Shown one piece after another: positions 26,801 through 33,612 of a stretch of 64,000 bases of DNA (its first letter is position 1; each line of letters begins with the position of its first letter). Source of the stretch: Petrosia ficiformis. Taxonomy: Eukaryota > Porifera > Demospongiae > Haplosclerida > Petrosiidae. Below the pieces are notes generated by a model. The model ran no database searches, was not told the origin of the DNA, and saw only the letters and a program-made list of their open reading frames with translations. Position numbers and translations under genes: made by a program. The DNA lies in NCBI GenBank assembly GCA_947044365.1, contig OX345638.1:6457201-6521200 (forward strand), written 5' to 3'.

Positions 26801-29800
26801 AAACAGGCAGGTGCAATACCTAATGTCCCTACACTGAGAAGTACCTACGTCCCTCGCTTATTCGAATCTCACTTTTCTACACTGAAAAGTCTCCTCTGTG
26901 ACGAATATGTCAGTATCACTGCAGATGAAACCACTGATGTGTGTGACTACAGCATCTTTAATATAATTAGTAGTGTCAGAGGGAAGTCTTACCTCATTGG
27001 AGTTGTTAAAATGGATGCCTGCAACCACAGAATATTTAGTCAAGCAATTACGAAGGTAGTTAGTGAGGTTGGTATTAACTTTAACCATGTTATATCTGTT
27101 GTCACTGACAATGCTGCATATTGTAAGAACGCTTATCGAGATGTACTATCAGCTGTCTACCCAAACTCGCTTCATGTGCTCTGCATTGCCCACATTGTTA
27201 ACTTGGTATCTGAAGTTTATCATCATCACTCAGATTTTAAATACACAGCTGACCTGATTTCAATGATTAAGTCATCACTCTTTAAGAAACCAGGAAGGAA
27301 AAGCCGCTTCCTGAAGTTTCTTGGTGATTACATTGCAACCTCCCAGTAAAACTTCCTCCAGTTCCTGTATCAACAAGATGGAATTCATGGTACAAAGCTG
27401 CGTCATACCATGCTACTCGAATCCAGCTTTATGAAGCCTTCTATAAGGCTGAGAAAGCACAAGGTGTAGCAGTAGAACGGATCATTGAGATGGTAACACA
27501 CACAACTATATACCCAGAGATAAGGTTGCAACTCTATTTCATTAAAGAGAACTGTCAAAGGCTGATGGCTGTTTTGACATCATTGGAAGCGAAAGAGCTT
27601 CCACTAGCCTGTACTGTGTACAACACACTTGAAGATTTCGGGTTATATTTAAGAGCAGGTACAACTAAGACCAGTTTCGGAGAAAAAACAAATCACTTCC
27701 TACAGAATCTCCCACTTGAACAAAGGAGGGTAAAGATAAAATCATTTCAGGCAGTATTTAGCCTCTCTCTACAAAAGCTCGAGGCACACATAGACAACCT
27801 ACCTGCTTATCCTTACTACAAAGCCGTAAGGATATTCGCGACAGCTAGCAGGGCTTTTCACATGACATCAGTGACTACTGTGCCTTACCATCACTTCAAG
27901 ACCCATCTCCTTCACTTTTAGAGGAGTGGTTGATCTATGTTTAATACAATTGCGATGAGCTACCAAATCCATTACATGTAAATGACTTCTGGAAAGGTTT
28001 GCATACTCGTTTCCCCAATTTGGCTGCTATTGCTATGCAGGCAATTTGGATGCCTGTTGCTTCTGTTGAAGTGGAGCAAAGCTTTTCTCAATATAAACAC
28101 ATATTAAATGATCACTGTGAGAGTTTAACCAAGGAGAACACTAAGCGATTGGTGCTGCTTTACTACAATGGTGATATTCAGGGACATTTTTAGACAAACT
28201 TACCATCATTAGTACTTGTTCAGTATCATTTTTGTTTAAACATTTTCTGAAACGGATTGTCTGATAAAAACTATTCTGAAGCAGAATTAATGTAACGGAA
28301 AATTGTTTTTTTATAAACAGAAAATCATTGGCTCTATATATAGTATGGCTTTGAGGTGTGTATTAGCAATATCAGACGTGAACCATAAGATACTAAATAT
28401 TACTCCAGATAGCAGACTAACCTACATGTACCTAATTTACTGGATTTACATATACATGTAAAATGGCTAAAAATATTTGTCCAGTTAAAGAGAGGTACAT
28501 GTGTAAGCATCTTCAATCATTAAATACATGATTCATAAATCACTAATCACAATAGAAAATATTTTCACCTTGTTCTTCTACTGATATATTTTCTGTAGGC
28601 TTGATTTTCAGTGGCTCTGGTTGTCTGGACTGCAAGAAATAGTATATAATAATTATTATTACATTCTTCTTAATTATTAGTATGAGCATTATTATTATTA
28701 CTACTATTACTGTGATGTCTAACATTACAAGTTTACAGTTGGATTATCTGGTGAAAAATTATAATTACTTTTGTTTTTATAAAAAATACTTTGTATTTAC
28801 AATAAATCATAACGATAATATGAAAAACCCATAATAACTGTTTTCATATTCTTCTACTGGATTTAGTGCAATACGCAAAATTTTCAACCTAACTACAAGA
28901 TACTTAATCCTTTCACAGTTGAATTATTAACTGACAATGTGGATGTTAATAACCATACGTTATGTTATTGTTAATATAACATACCATAGTTGTTTGTAAA
29001 GTATCGTGCAGTGTTTTGTCACCGACGTTTTCATCTGTAAATAAATGATAATGGATAAGTAGCATGAGTCTTTAGATTTGAACAAATTACATACAAATGC
29101 ATTTTTATGAAAAGACAATTATATCTACAAGGCAGTGCTGCATACAGAAAATGAAGCTAGGGGGGGGGGGGGGGCAATATGAGACTTTAGAGAACGTAGG
29201 GTGGGCAACGATGTTACCATGTGCCGTAAACACATATTGGCAAACTAAGGGACTTTGTGTGACATTTTGGGAAACACTTGTGTATTTTTCTGTAACAGTT
29301 GAAATTTTGGCCATGCATTTCCTGATTAACTACTCTAGAGTCATTCTGTATGACGAAAACTACAGCAATGTCAGCACACAGTTCAGCATTGCACCATTTA
29401 ACAATTAGACTACATGTATACAGATATAACATGAAAAAATCTCACATGTACTACATGTACAATGTAACATGTAGTATTTACTTTTACGTCACACTCATGA
29501 AAGTCTAGGGGGGGGGCAGGAGCTCCCCTTGAGGGGGCAAATGCCACCCCCCCCCCCCCCCCCCCAACATCTCTAAATGCAGCCCTGAAAACCCAGTATA
29601 TACACATGTATATCATGATTAAAATATCTAGCAGCATCTCTGTGTGTCAGTGAAGATATTCATGAAGTTTAAAATTCATGTCTGACAGAAACTGACACAA
29701 TTTTCAGTATTCACTTGAAAACGTAGCTTCTGTTGTTCTGTTGTATATTTACACATATAAATGTATATGTATGTAAAATGATTGATTGCTTTCCCATGGG

Positions 29801-31279
29801 TTCAAACTATACATGTATATTTATATTCTTGCATCACCTACGTGAAGCAAGTATGCATTGTATACATAGTTAAGGAAGATGCATCATTCTGGCTCTATCA
29901 ATTAATGGCACGGCATGTAATAGAATGCGTGCTCGAGCTCTACACAGTACTGACTAGCAAGAAGAAAGAAAGCTGCTTGGAGCTTACATAGAAACTGAAA
30001 CTAATAGCTAGCTATTCGACCTAAAAAATAATCCTAAAGTTCTACAAGATCCTTTAACCTTTAGAGCACTGAGCCTGTATTTCAAAATTCTTCCCATTTC
30101 CAACACTGGCGACTCTATTGCATATAATGTGGCCATCGTTCACTTTCTCTACCGAAAAACCATCAACTTTTTTTGCCACATTCAGCAGCTTGTGCCTGAC
30201 GCCAATTACAAGCATTTGGACAGCTTCGTGTAGCTAGGAACAGACGGCGAACCACGTAGGGGTGAAATGTCACATATATGTGACATCAGTGCTCTAAGGG
30301 TTAAAAGGTAAGGAGAGTAGATCTAGATATCATAATAATAACTGCAATAGGTTGTTGTGTATCTGGCATGATAAAGTCAGCCATGATTACTGAATGCTGG
30401 ACAACACAAAGCAATCATAGGATACCTTTTTCTTTATATATCTTGTTTCTAGTGTTATGAATAACCTCCTGAAAATAATACTGTTTACTGTTCTATTTTT
30501 GCGATATGAACAGGGTTGTATCTTCATCTACCATTCAAAATGCATAATACCAAACAAATGACTGTAACTTTATGTACAAAATAGCTGAATAATGAACATT
30601 AAAGTATCAATGCAGGGATGGATCCAGAATGGAATTATGGGGTGTGCTAAGAGGTGTGGGTTGAACGTAAATGGCAGTAGAACTTGAGGGAAACAGAAAG
30701 GTATTTAAAACTACTGGTCTAGGGACGGAAAACAAGAATTACATTATAAGTTATTTTCTTGTTTAAGTATACTTACTACCTGTATAGCAGGAATGGCCAA
30801 AAAAGGGGGTAGGGCTATAGCTAAATCCACCTCTGCAATGACTATAGAGACTCATCGAAAAAAAAAGTGAAAGGGTTTACAACATGCCTTCATTATAAGG
30901 TCAACTTGCTGTCACCATTAACATCTTGCATTTCATACCTTTTTCCGGTGTGGCTTGAAGTTCTAAAATGTTGTTAATATGAAATGCTGTAGGAAGGCCC
31001 ACCACTCCACTGTCAGGAAGTTGTGTAATACAGCGACATGAAGGACACATTACAACATATCTGTCCTGCTGTGTTAATGATAACATAAATATCTTTAGCA
31101 GTGTAGCTATAGTAATCACATACCTCTAGTTCTTGTGGTAATTGTTCAATACAAGTTGTACAAAATGAATGATGACAAATTAGCACTTTTGGATTAATAT
31201 ATCTCTGCAAACAGACACCGCAGGTTATATTCTCTTCCAATTTCTGATTGAATCCAGTAATAGGAGTTTGTTCAGCCAT
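516..31279 (-). CDS. Giant multidomain gene: RING, CARD-like, two ROC-COR GTPases, Death, ZU5 (34 exons, 3' end outside window)
   Basis: The exons chain without a phase conflict: 31279-31124, 31065-30939, 29034-28985, 28629-28569, 25692-25363, 25099-24926, 23524-23462, 22972-20960, 18862-18773, 17562-15397, 14898-14850, 14485-14430, 13986-13675, 12559-12520, 12134-11938, 11062-11000, 10696-10657, 10333-10137, 7054-6992, 6401-6353, 6203-6007, 5399-5360, 5210-5014, 3281-3219, 2674-2624, 2566-2345, 2274-1768, 1718-1626, 1569-1471, 1409-1338, 1281-1186, 1129-1002, 938-783, 705-516. The sum is 8,407 nt, about 2,802 codons, still open at 516. The families point to an intracellular signalling or death adaptor: RING suggests ubiquitin ligation, ROC-COR a GTP switch, and the death-fold and ZU5 domains protein assembly. 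Joining everything into one mRNA is inference from splice phase; it could be two or three adjacent genes. Individual exons are more certain than the whole chain. Confidence 0.62.
1186..1718 (-). CDS. Four acidic Ser/Asp repeat exons (28-31)
   Basis: 1718-1626 (93 nt), 1569-1471 (99), 1409-1338 (72) and 1281-1186 (96), all phase 1-1. Each begins A/G/V-DV and carries SSDTD or SSNTDD followed by T/S/Q-rich residues; three end in E/G-H-G at a GTTAGG donor, the last ends in KGG at GTATAT. They are tandem copies of the 3' tail of exon 27. The product is a low-complexity acidic linker with many Ser/Asp-Glu sites resembling casein kinase 2 targets. Confidence 0.65.
1768..2274 (-). CDS. ZU5 domain exon 27
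   Basis: 507 nt, phase 1-1. The ZU5 domain spans most of the exon: [40 protein letters not shown], then a [20 protein letters not shown] segment. It aligns well by eye with the two ZU5 exons at 46.4-48.9 kb (LVKAIIGGDFILPPDCYLVS, GPPYEFKEMEGGYF). ZU5 domains occur in UNC5 receptors, ankyrins and PIDD, often near Death domains. The exon ends in an acidic Ser/Asp tail ([20 protein letters not shown]) that starts a series of repeat exons. Confidence 0.85.
2345..2674 (-). CDS. Coiled-coil exons 25-26
   Basis: Exon 25 (2674-2624, 51 nt) reads [17 protein letters not shown]. Exon 26 (2566-2345, 222 nt) begins [20 protein letters not shown] and contains a Glu/Leu/Arg-rich heptad segment ([20 protein letters not shown]), a probable coiled coil that would mediate oligomerisation. 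Both exons are phase 1-1 with donors GTAAGT and GTTAGA. They lead straight into the ZU5 exon. Confidence 0.7.
3219..3281 (-). CDS. 63-nt linker exon 24
   Basis: Phase 1-1, acceptor TTTCACAG, donor ACAACAG/GTTAAT. It reads [20 protein letters not shown], identical in protein to exon 19. The hAT insertion at 3409 lies in the intron just upstream. Confidence 0.55.
3409..4424 (+). mobile_element. hAT element with TIRs, 8-bp TSD and transposase C-terminal remnant
   Basis: The ends are inverted: CAGGGTTGGGGCGA at 3409-3422 and TCGCCCCAACCCTG at 4411-4424. They are flanked by identical 8-bp duplications GTTGCCAG at 3401-3408 and 4425-4432. Subterminal arrays of GTACTTGTACTTAAGTAC-type repeats fill about 3420-3620 and 4137-4410. 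Inside, an open frame from 3639 to 4049 ends with the hAT dimerisation region ([33 protein letters not shown]), which lacks the N-terminal zinc finger and catalytic core. It is therefore a deletion derivative that cannot transpose on its own. It sits in the intron before exon 24 of the giant gene. Confidence 0.95.
4519..4782. repeat. Foldback (inverted-repeat) element, copy A
   Basis: The left arm (about 4525-4590, ACCAAAAGTACATAAGAGAT...) is the reverse complement of the right arm (about 4690-4770, ...CTCTCCTTGTCTTATGTACT). Related pieces occur at 5600-5770 (right arm), 7262-7500, 8060-8110, 12955-13110 and 15100-15150. The length and structure fit a foldback MITE. Confidence 0.75.
5014..5399 (-). 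CDS. Short exon pair, copy 5 (exons 22-23)
   Basis: Exon 22 (5399-5360) is 40 nt, a 9-nt in-frame deletion relative to copy 4. Exon 23 (5210-5014) is 197 nt with the same GC-type donor; unspliced, it ends at a stop at 4919. Nearly identical to copy 4 in exons and introns, so the duplication is recent. Confidence 0.52.
6007..6401 (-). CDS. Short exon pair, copy 4 (exons 20-21)
   Basis: Exon 20 (6401-6353, 49 nt, phase 1-2) reads [15 protein letters not shown]. Exon 21 begins at 6203 ([20 protein letters not shown]...). If it ends at 6007 it is exactly 197 nt, like copies 2 and 3, and restores phase 1, but the donor is then GC (CCAG/GCATGT). Without that splice the frame runs on to a stop at 5906. 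The protein is Lys/Glu-rich with KRKE and EKRRQE clusters that could act as nuclear localisation signals. Confidence 0.52.
6992..7054 (-). CDS. 63-nt linker exon 19 (copy of exon 24)
   Basis: Phase 1-1, acceptor TTTCGCAG, donor ACAACAG/GTTAAT. It reads [20 protein letters not shown]. It is the same as exon 24 at 3219-3281; flanking intron sequence is also copied. Confidence 0.55.
7262..7500. repeat. Foldback element, copy B
   Basis: Same two arms as the 4519-4782 element: ACCAAAAGTACATAAGAGAT at about 7272 and the inverted arm ending near CACTCTCCTTCTCTTA at 7480-7494. The single GTTGCCAG at 7191-7198 just before it is the unoccupied counterpart of the hAT target site. Confidence 0.65.
8206..8318. 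repeat. Long imperfect hairpin
   Basis: The left arm ATATATACCATGGCTTCGAG...GAATATAAGACCC pairs with the right arm GGGTCTTATATTCACC...GAAGCCATGGTACATATA. The arms are about 50 bp with a loop of roughly 12 bp. It is isolated in the window and probably the remnant of a foldback transposon. Confidence 0.75.
9055..9255. repeat. Foldback MITE, ACCACACTTGTG family
   Basis: Left arm AAACCACACTTGTGACACAT...TATTCAGCCATTTT; the right arm is its inverse AAAATGGCTGAATAGCAAGT...ACAAGTGTGGTTTT. Further family members lie at about 24713-24908 and 42130-42292, plus a fragment near 11405-11470. Confidence 0.75.
9280..9633. mobile_element. 354-bp MITE with 23-bp TIRs and TA target site
   Basis: Left end CCGTAGAATCTCGAATATAG at 9280; right end CTATATTCGAAATTCTACGG to 9633, inverted with one or two mismatches. 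Flanked by TA on both sides (9278-9279, 9634-9635), as for Tc1/mariner/pogo elements. There is no coding capacity. Confidence 0.85.
10137..10696 (-). CDS. Short exon pair, copy 3 (exons 17-18)
   Basis: Exon 17 (10696-10657, 40 nt, phase 1-2) reads [13 protein letters not shown]. Exon 18 (10333-10137, 197 nt, phase 2-1) reads [20 protein letters not shown] and continues to [18 protein letters not shown]. It is very similar to copy 2; donor CTCAAA/GTAATA. The surrounding introns are also alike (the region from about 9.9 to 10.7 kb resembles 11.75 to 12.6 kb), so a whole genomic block was duplicated. Confidence 0.58.
11000..11062 (-). CDS. Linker exon 16
   Basis: 63 nt, phase 1-1, acceptor TATCTAG, donor TTCAG/GTATTA. 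It reads [20 protein letters not shown]. Its length equals that of the 63-nt exons 7, 19 and 24, which suggests a shared origin, although the sequences are weakly similar. Confidence 0.5.
11100..11240. repeat. Repeat fragment with G-run/C-run hairpin
   Basis: GAGGGGGGTGGCATTTGCCC followed by a C-run at 11140-11165. The same motif in opposite order recurs near 29510-29560 (GAGGGGGCAAATGCCACCCC), so it is a dispersed repeat end rather than a gene. Confidence 0.45.
11938..12559 (-). CDS. Short exon pair, copy 2 (exons 14-15)
   Basis: Exon 14 (12559-12520, 40 nt, phase 1-2) reads [13 protein letters not shown]. Exon 15 (12134-11938, 197 nt, phase 2-1) reads [20 protein letters not shown] and continues with [20 protein letters not shown]. 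The donor is CTCAAA/GTAATA. If not spliced, the frame ends about 18 codons later, so an alternative terminal form is possible. No known domain. Confidence 0.58.
13675..13986 (-). CDS. Death domain exon (exon 13)
   Basis: 312 nt, phase 1-1 (acceptor TTTTTTAG, donor TCAT/GTAAGC). It encodes a Death domain of about 85 residues: [20 protein letters not shown] opens the fold, followed by a [14 protein letters not shown] helix with the conserved Trp and a [20 protein letters not shown] segment, the usual W-x-x-L-x-x-A-L end of Death domains. Such domains bind other Death domains in receptor or caspase-activation complexes. It sits between short exon-pair copies 1 and 2. Confidence 0.85.
14430..14898 (-). 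CDS. Short exon pair, copy 1 (exons 11-12)
   Basis: Exon 11 (14898-14850, 49 nt, phase 1-2) reads [16 protein letters not shown]. Exon 12 (14485-14430, 56 nt, phase 2-1) reads [19 protein letters not shown]. The same two-exon pattern recurs four more times downstream; here the second exon is only 56 nt instead of 197. Donors are GTAAGT and GTGTGT. The peptide is basic and polar with no known fold. Confidence 0.6.
15397..17562 (-). CDS. Second ROC-COR GTPase module (exon 10, 722 codons)
   Basis: Large exon, phase 1-1 (acceptor TTTACAG, donor TTCAAAG/GTTAGT). P-loop GPPRVGKTC about 40 residues in; [15 protein letters not shown] (G3) near residue 230; VVATHKDLV (G4, THKD) near residue 325. The COR region begins around [13 protein letters not shown] and includes [14 protein letters not shown] and [18 protein letters not shown]. 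The C-terminus has a Cys/His-rich patch ([20 protein letters not shown]). It is a clear relative of the exon 8 module but far diverged, so the duplication is old or the two were recruited separately. The frame would stop just past the donor (TTCAAAGGTTAG), which supports a splice there unless this is a terminal exon. Confidence 0.9.
17563..18772. other. Intron between exon 9 and the second ROC-COR exon
   Basis: 1.2 kb, AT-rich, with scattered ACATGTACATGT motifs. No exon, tRNA or element with ends could be supported. Confidence 0.5.
18773..18862 (-). CDS. Short coiled-coil exon 9
   Basis: 90 nt, phase 1-1, acceptor AATTATAG, donor GTTA/AGTACT read as GTACTG (weak). It reads [19 protein letters not shown] followed by [10 protein letters not shown], a heptad-like Leu pattern. 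It resembles exons 26 and 25 at 2.3-2.7 kb (EVKSLHTT..., [11 protein letters not shown]), so this piece has been duplicated within the gene. The weak donor is the main doubt. Confidence 0.5.
19034..19557. mobile_element. 524-bp hAT-type MITE
   Basis: Ends TAGGGCTGGGTGGT (19034-19047) and ACCGCCCACCCCTA (19544-19557) are inverted with two mismatches. Perfect 8-bp target duplication CTCCACTG at 19026-19033 and 19558-19565. The interior is AT-rich and non-coding. Confidence 0.92.
19601..19680. repeat. 80-bp perfect palindrome, no spacer
   Basis: Positions 19601-19640 are the exact reverse complement of 19641-19680 (40-bp arms, centre GATTAATC). A single arm-like copy (GGGTCAATATGTTTTGATAT...) sits at about 23158-23185 in the intron before exon 8, whose flanks resemble the flanks here. 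Confidence 0.95.
20164..20305. repeat. (CA)n microsatellite
   Basis: About 140 bp of CA repeats with CG and CAAA interruptions; a second (CA)n tract of about 35 bp lies at 20840-20876. Both are in the intron after exon 8. Cys-Val reading frames through them are artefacts of the repeat. Confidence 0.95.
20960..22972 (-). CDS. First ROC-COR GTPase module (exon 8, 671 codons)
   Basis: A single large exon, phase 1-1 (acceptor GCAATAG, donor AAAGAG/GTGAGT). The ROC GTPase shows a P-loop GAARAGKTS about 25 residues in, a G3 element [11 protein letters not shown] (DxGGQ) about 170-180 residues in, and a G4-like THRDEYD near residue 270. A COR-type region follows ([12 protein letters not shown] onwards, [20 protein letters not shown]). 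This is the domain order of ROCO proteins, where COR mediates dimerisation and ROC is the switch. No kinase or leucine-rich repeats are attached. A Cys-rich stretch ([10 protein letters not shown]) lies near the end. The long G1-G3 spacing is typical of invertebrate ROCO relatives. Confidence 0.9.
22973..23461. other. Intron before first ROC-COR exon, related to the intron before exon 9
   Basis: The segment about 23040-23265 resembles about 18960-19740 once the MITE and half of the palindrome there are removed (shared CATTTCTCCA, ACATATGATTAG/ACATGATTAG, GAAATTCTACT..CACTAATC). Confidence 0.6.
23462..25099 (-). CDS. Linker exons 6 and 7 before the first GTPase
   Basis: Exon 6 is 25099-24926 (174 nt, phase 1-1; begins [12 protein letters not shown], ends [10 protein letters not shown]). 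Exon 7 is 23524-23462 (63 nt, phase 1-1; [18 protein letters not shown]). Acceptors are AAACAG and TTTTAG, donors GTAATA and GTTAGT. They contain no known domain and are rich in Ser, Gln and Pro, as expected for a flexible spacer. The 1.4-kb intron between them (23525-24925) carries long G and C runs and repeat fragments. Confidence 0.58.
24160..24235. repeat. G-run and C-run pair
   Basis: About 16 G at 24168-24183 and about 24 C at 24207-24229, separated by TGCTCGTGCACACCCCTG. Other homopolymer tracts: G at 29161-29174, C at 29547-29566 and C at 32949-32973. The Pro- and Gly-rich reading frames here are not genes. Confidence 0.9.
24713..24908. repeat. Foldback MITE, ACCACACTTGTG family, second copy
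   Basis: AAAACCACACTTTTGTGCAT on the left and the decayed inverse ...ATTATGCACCATAATTCTC on the right, with a central inverted TGGTATCCAGGA / TCCTGGATACCA. Lies just 3' of exon 6 on the minus strand. Confidence 0.6.
25363..25692 (-). CDS. CARD-like death-fold exon (exon 5)
   Basis: 110 codons, entered in phase 1 after CATAG and left in phase 1 at ATAG/GTAAGT. Residues about 20-105 of the exon have the helix spacing of a CARD-type death fold: a leucine-rich first helix near HLLGLIPNP, then [20 protein letters not shown], an [10 protein letters not shown] helix, and [14 protein letters not shown], which matches the F-C-x-x-L signature of CARDs. CARDs form homotypic complexes in death and immunity signalling. 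A DED or Death assignment cannot be excluded by eye. Confidence 0.6.
26247..28336 (+). mobile_element. hAT transposon with broken BED-finger transposase
   Basis: Imperfect inverted ends: TAGAGCTAATGGTTTTCC at 26247 and GAAAATCATTGGCTCTA ending at 28336. The coding remnant spans 26310-28193 on the plus strand: a BED zinc finger ([20 protein letters not shown], then KSKMHATRK), a catalytic part with the DETTD and VVTDNA motifs, and the C-terminal dimerisation region ([17 protein letters not shown]). At least four frameshifts or stops (near 26487, 26802, 27349 and 27921) break it, so it is inactive. It lies antisense in the intron between exons 4 and 5 of the giant gene. A clean 8-bp target duplication was not found. 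Confidence 0.85.
28569..29034 (-). CDS. Linker exons 3 and 4 of the giant gene
   Basis: Exon 3 (29034-28985, 50 nt) begins after TTTACAG, reads [17 protein letters not shown] and is phase 1 to 0. Exon 4 (28629-28569, 61 nt) reads [20 protein letters not shown] and is phase 0 to 1. Both have good acceptors and GT donors (GTATG, GTGAAA) and carry the frame from the RING exons to the CARD-like exon. They have no recognisable domain and look like a polar linker. A broken hAT element fills most of the next intron. Confidence 0.6.
30939..31279 (-). CDS. RING finger N-terminus (exons 1-2)
   Basis: Start codon at 31279-31277 (MAEQTP...). Exon 1 is 31279-31124 (52 codons, GAG/GTATGT donor) and exon 2 is 31065-30939 (acceptor CAG, donor AAAAAG/GTATG). 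The joined protein shows a C3HC4 RING at about residues 20-65: CGVC, then CHHSFCTTC, then CPSC across the intron. This is the pattern of RING E3 ubiquitin ligases at the N-terminus of TRIM-like proteins. No B-box follows. An upstream in-frame Met six codons earlier (MYTPGV) is possible; MAEQ was chosen because it begins the conserved part. Confidence 0.88.
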
Positions 31280-31660
31280 CACTCCAGGTGTGTACACCCT
31301 TTGGCTTTGGAAAGGGGTGGCAAACTGCAGCGCCCGCGCGCGCGCAGTGCTGTAGACACCACGCCCTCAAAATTATTTCCTTAAAAGATACGGTACGTTG
31401 ACACTTGTGACATGACAATGTGATCATGGACTATGTATCAATGGCTGTTTATAAACAAGAAGCGTTCCTCTCGAACTAAAGACAGGGAGCCAAAGGAGTC
31501 CAGATATCTGTAAGATCTTCTTGAGTAGCAAAGATTTCTTGGGGTGTGTTTATAGCCTCCTCTGTGTTTGGGGTGGTCTTTTTTGTGTCACTTTCAAGAG
31601 CCATTTGAAAAAATAATGGATTCTATTGATTTGTCAAAACTTAGGGTGAGTTCATAATAC
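31280..31660. promoter_or_regulatory. Candidate promoter between the RING gene and a possible plus-strand first exon
   Basis: The 5' flank of the giant gene contains the only strongly CpG-rich spot of this part of the window, CGCCCGCGCGCGCGCAG at 31331-31347, in otherwise AT-rich DNA. On the plus strand, ATGGATTCTATTG at 31616 opens a 10-codon frame that ends exactly at a consensus donor (AGG/GTGAGT, 31645/31646). On the minus strand, 31604-31476 is a 42-codon frame upstream of the RING start. Both are only candidates; the arrangement suggests a bidirectional start region. Confidence 0.35.
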
Positions 31661-33200
31661 TATGTTAAACTAGAATGTATGTAATTATAAATTATATAAT
31701 AAGTAGTAATACACTAATAATGAGATGTTTTGAGTTATCGAATATAATATGATCATAATTAACCTCTAAACACTCATTGTTTTGCTATTTTCTACAAAAT
31801 ATGTACTAAATTTGTATTTAAATTCGTAGCTTCTCTTCTGGATGCCAAATTTAGTATAAAAATAAAATAAAATTTAAAAAATTTATTATGTTATCTGTTT
31901 ATGGAAGAATTTGGAACCATTCTTAAAAATCTGAGCAGCTACCATTCTAATAGACCACACCCACTAATTAAAATATAGAACTTATAATTATGTCAACACA
32001 TACGAAAATTGAACATTTAAGTAAGTATTTTTCAATCAAGTGTTCACTATTTGGGTGTTTTGTACAGGAATCCAATGAAATCCACCATCTTAGAACCTGA
32101 CTTGTCATTGCTATTCATGAATACCAAATTTCAGTACAAAACAATTAACTACACTATATATATAGCAACTGTTTATACCAGGGCTAAAATGAAGCTTTTT
32201 TTGGCATTTCAATATTCACTTTGCTAAAAAATGAATATTCAAATTCAGCTTGGTCACATGGTTTTAGATAAAATATTAATTATTAGTTCACCATTCACTG
32301 TAACTAACTACTATATACTGTATATTTATGACACCAGCGTTATTAACACCTTGCCAACATAGGCAGAGCAGAGGTTACTGTAATACATGTAATTATTAAG
32401 TTTCAAGCTAGCTTTGAAACTCATACAATGTTATACTCCTTTGCCATTGTAAGGAGTCTGGTGGCTCAGATGGTAAGAGCAGAAACAAAACACATGTAAC
32501 TTTTAGGAAAATTAAATGGTAGCAGAAGAGGTTTCTTGGCTTGTAGATCATAGAACGTATAATATAAGCACAGGGGCTTTACATACATGTAGGATAAACC
32601 TTACGTCTAATACATGTAGTTTGCCTAGTACTGGCCATGTACCTTCAGGCATCTGTACCATCAACAGCTGTTAACAAGGGCGAATTCAGGATAATTTCCC
32701 TGGTTGTAGTGGGTCTGGAGGCATGCCCCCACAGGAAAATTTTGATTTGGACCCAAAAAATGGCAATCTGGGAGTTATCATAGTCATACCAGCTCTTTAA
32801 CTACATATATTATAAATTACACATACATTTGTAAAATACTACTTGATACTATGTATAAATGAATACCTTTCTTGCCAAAACTGGAAGTAAGCCATCAAAC
32901 AGTCATTACCATGTTGGTATGTGTAATTTAGGGAGGGTGCTGACTCTGCAACCCCCCCCCCCCCCCCCCCCCCAAATTAAATCCTGCACTGGTTAAAATA
33001 ACCAATACCTGATAGTGACCGATTACCTATCTAATTATCAATGTGCCACTGGGATTCAGTTGATAAATGGGTGTGGTTCGTATACACAGAACAAGAAAAT
33101 TGGTTATCCATACAAGAGTCACTAACAATATTGTACTGTTATTAATAATTAACCTTCTTTGTTATTACATGTATAAAGATGTTTAAAATCTTTATTATAG

Positions 33201-33328
33201 ATGTGAGAAGGGTTCTCCAGAAATTTTATTTGCTCCTGTAACAATCTCCTAGGAATAAAAAGGAGACAGAAGTGGGTGTGACAACAAAAGAAATAAACAG
33301 ATAAAAGATCTCTGGAGGATTACAACAG
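33201..33328 (+). pseudogene. DKC1: Decayed copy of the dyskerin Lys-rich tail exon
   Basis: Flanked by TTATAG and CAG/GTATGAG like the real exons at 42753-42882 and 43620-43749. It begins ATGTGAGAAGGGTTCTCCAG and ends CTCTGGAGGATTACAACAG. The Lys codons have decayed and the frame has stops (GTAACAATCTCCTAGG, ACAGATAAAAG). It lies 1.6 kb upstream of the dyskerin exons, so it is an orphan duplicate. Confidence 0.85.
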
Positions 33329-33612
33329 GTATGAGAATATTGTCATGTGACATACATGTACATGTATAGTATCAGTCATGTGACTTGTAGTATCAAATGT
33401 CTATAATATGCTGTGTATAGTTATTTATTTAAAGTTTTGTTGCTTTATCACATTAAAAAAAACCACACCCATTTTAATGTGCATGTGGGAAGCCAACAAA
33501 CTGTCTGGAGTAAAATGTTGATCAGTTTTCCAGCCTTACCCAACCCAAAATATTTGAACATATTAAGAGCCTTAGTATACATGTAATTATTATTGTAAAT
33601 GCACATGTTTAC

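Noticed and set aside
31476..31604. 42-codon minus-strand frame upstream of the RING gene as a separate small protein
   Set aside because: No splice donor links it to the RING exon and it has no homology I recognise; at most an upstream ORF in the 5' leader.
32452..32490. Possible tRNA gene (GGTGGCTCAGATGGTAAGAGCAG)
   Set aside because: Only an A-box-like segment; no anticodon stem, T arm or B box follows, so at most a SINE scrap.
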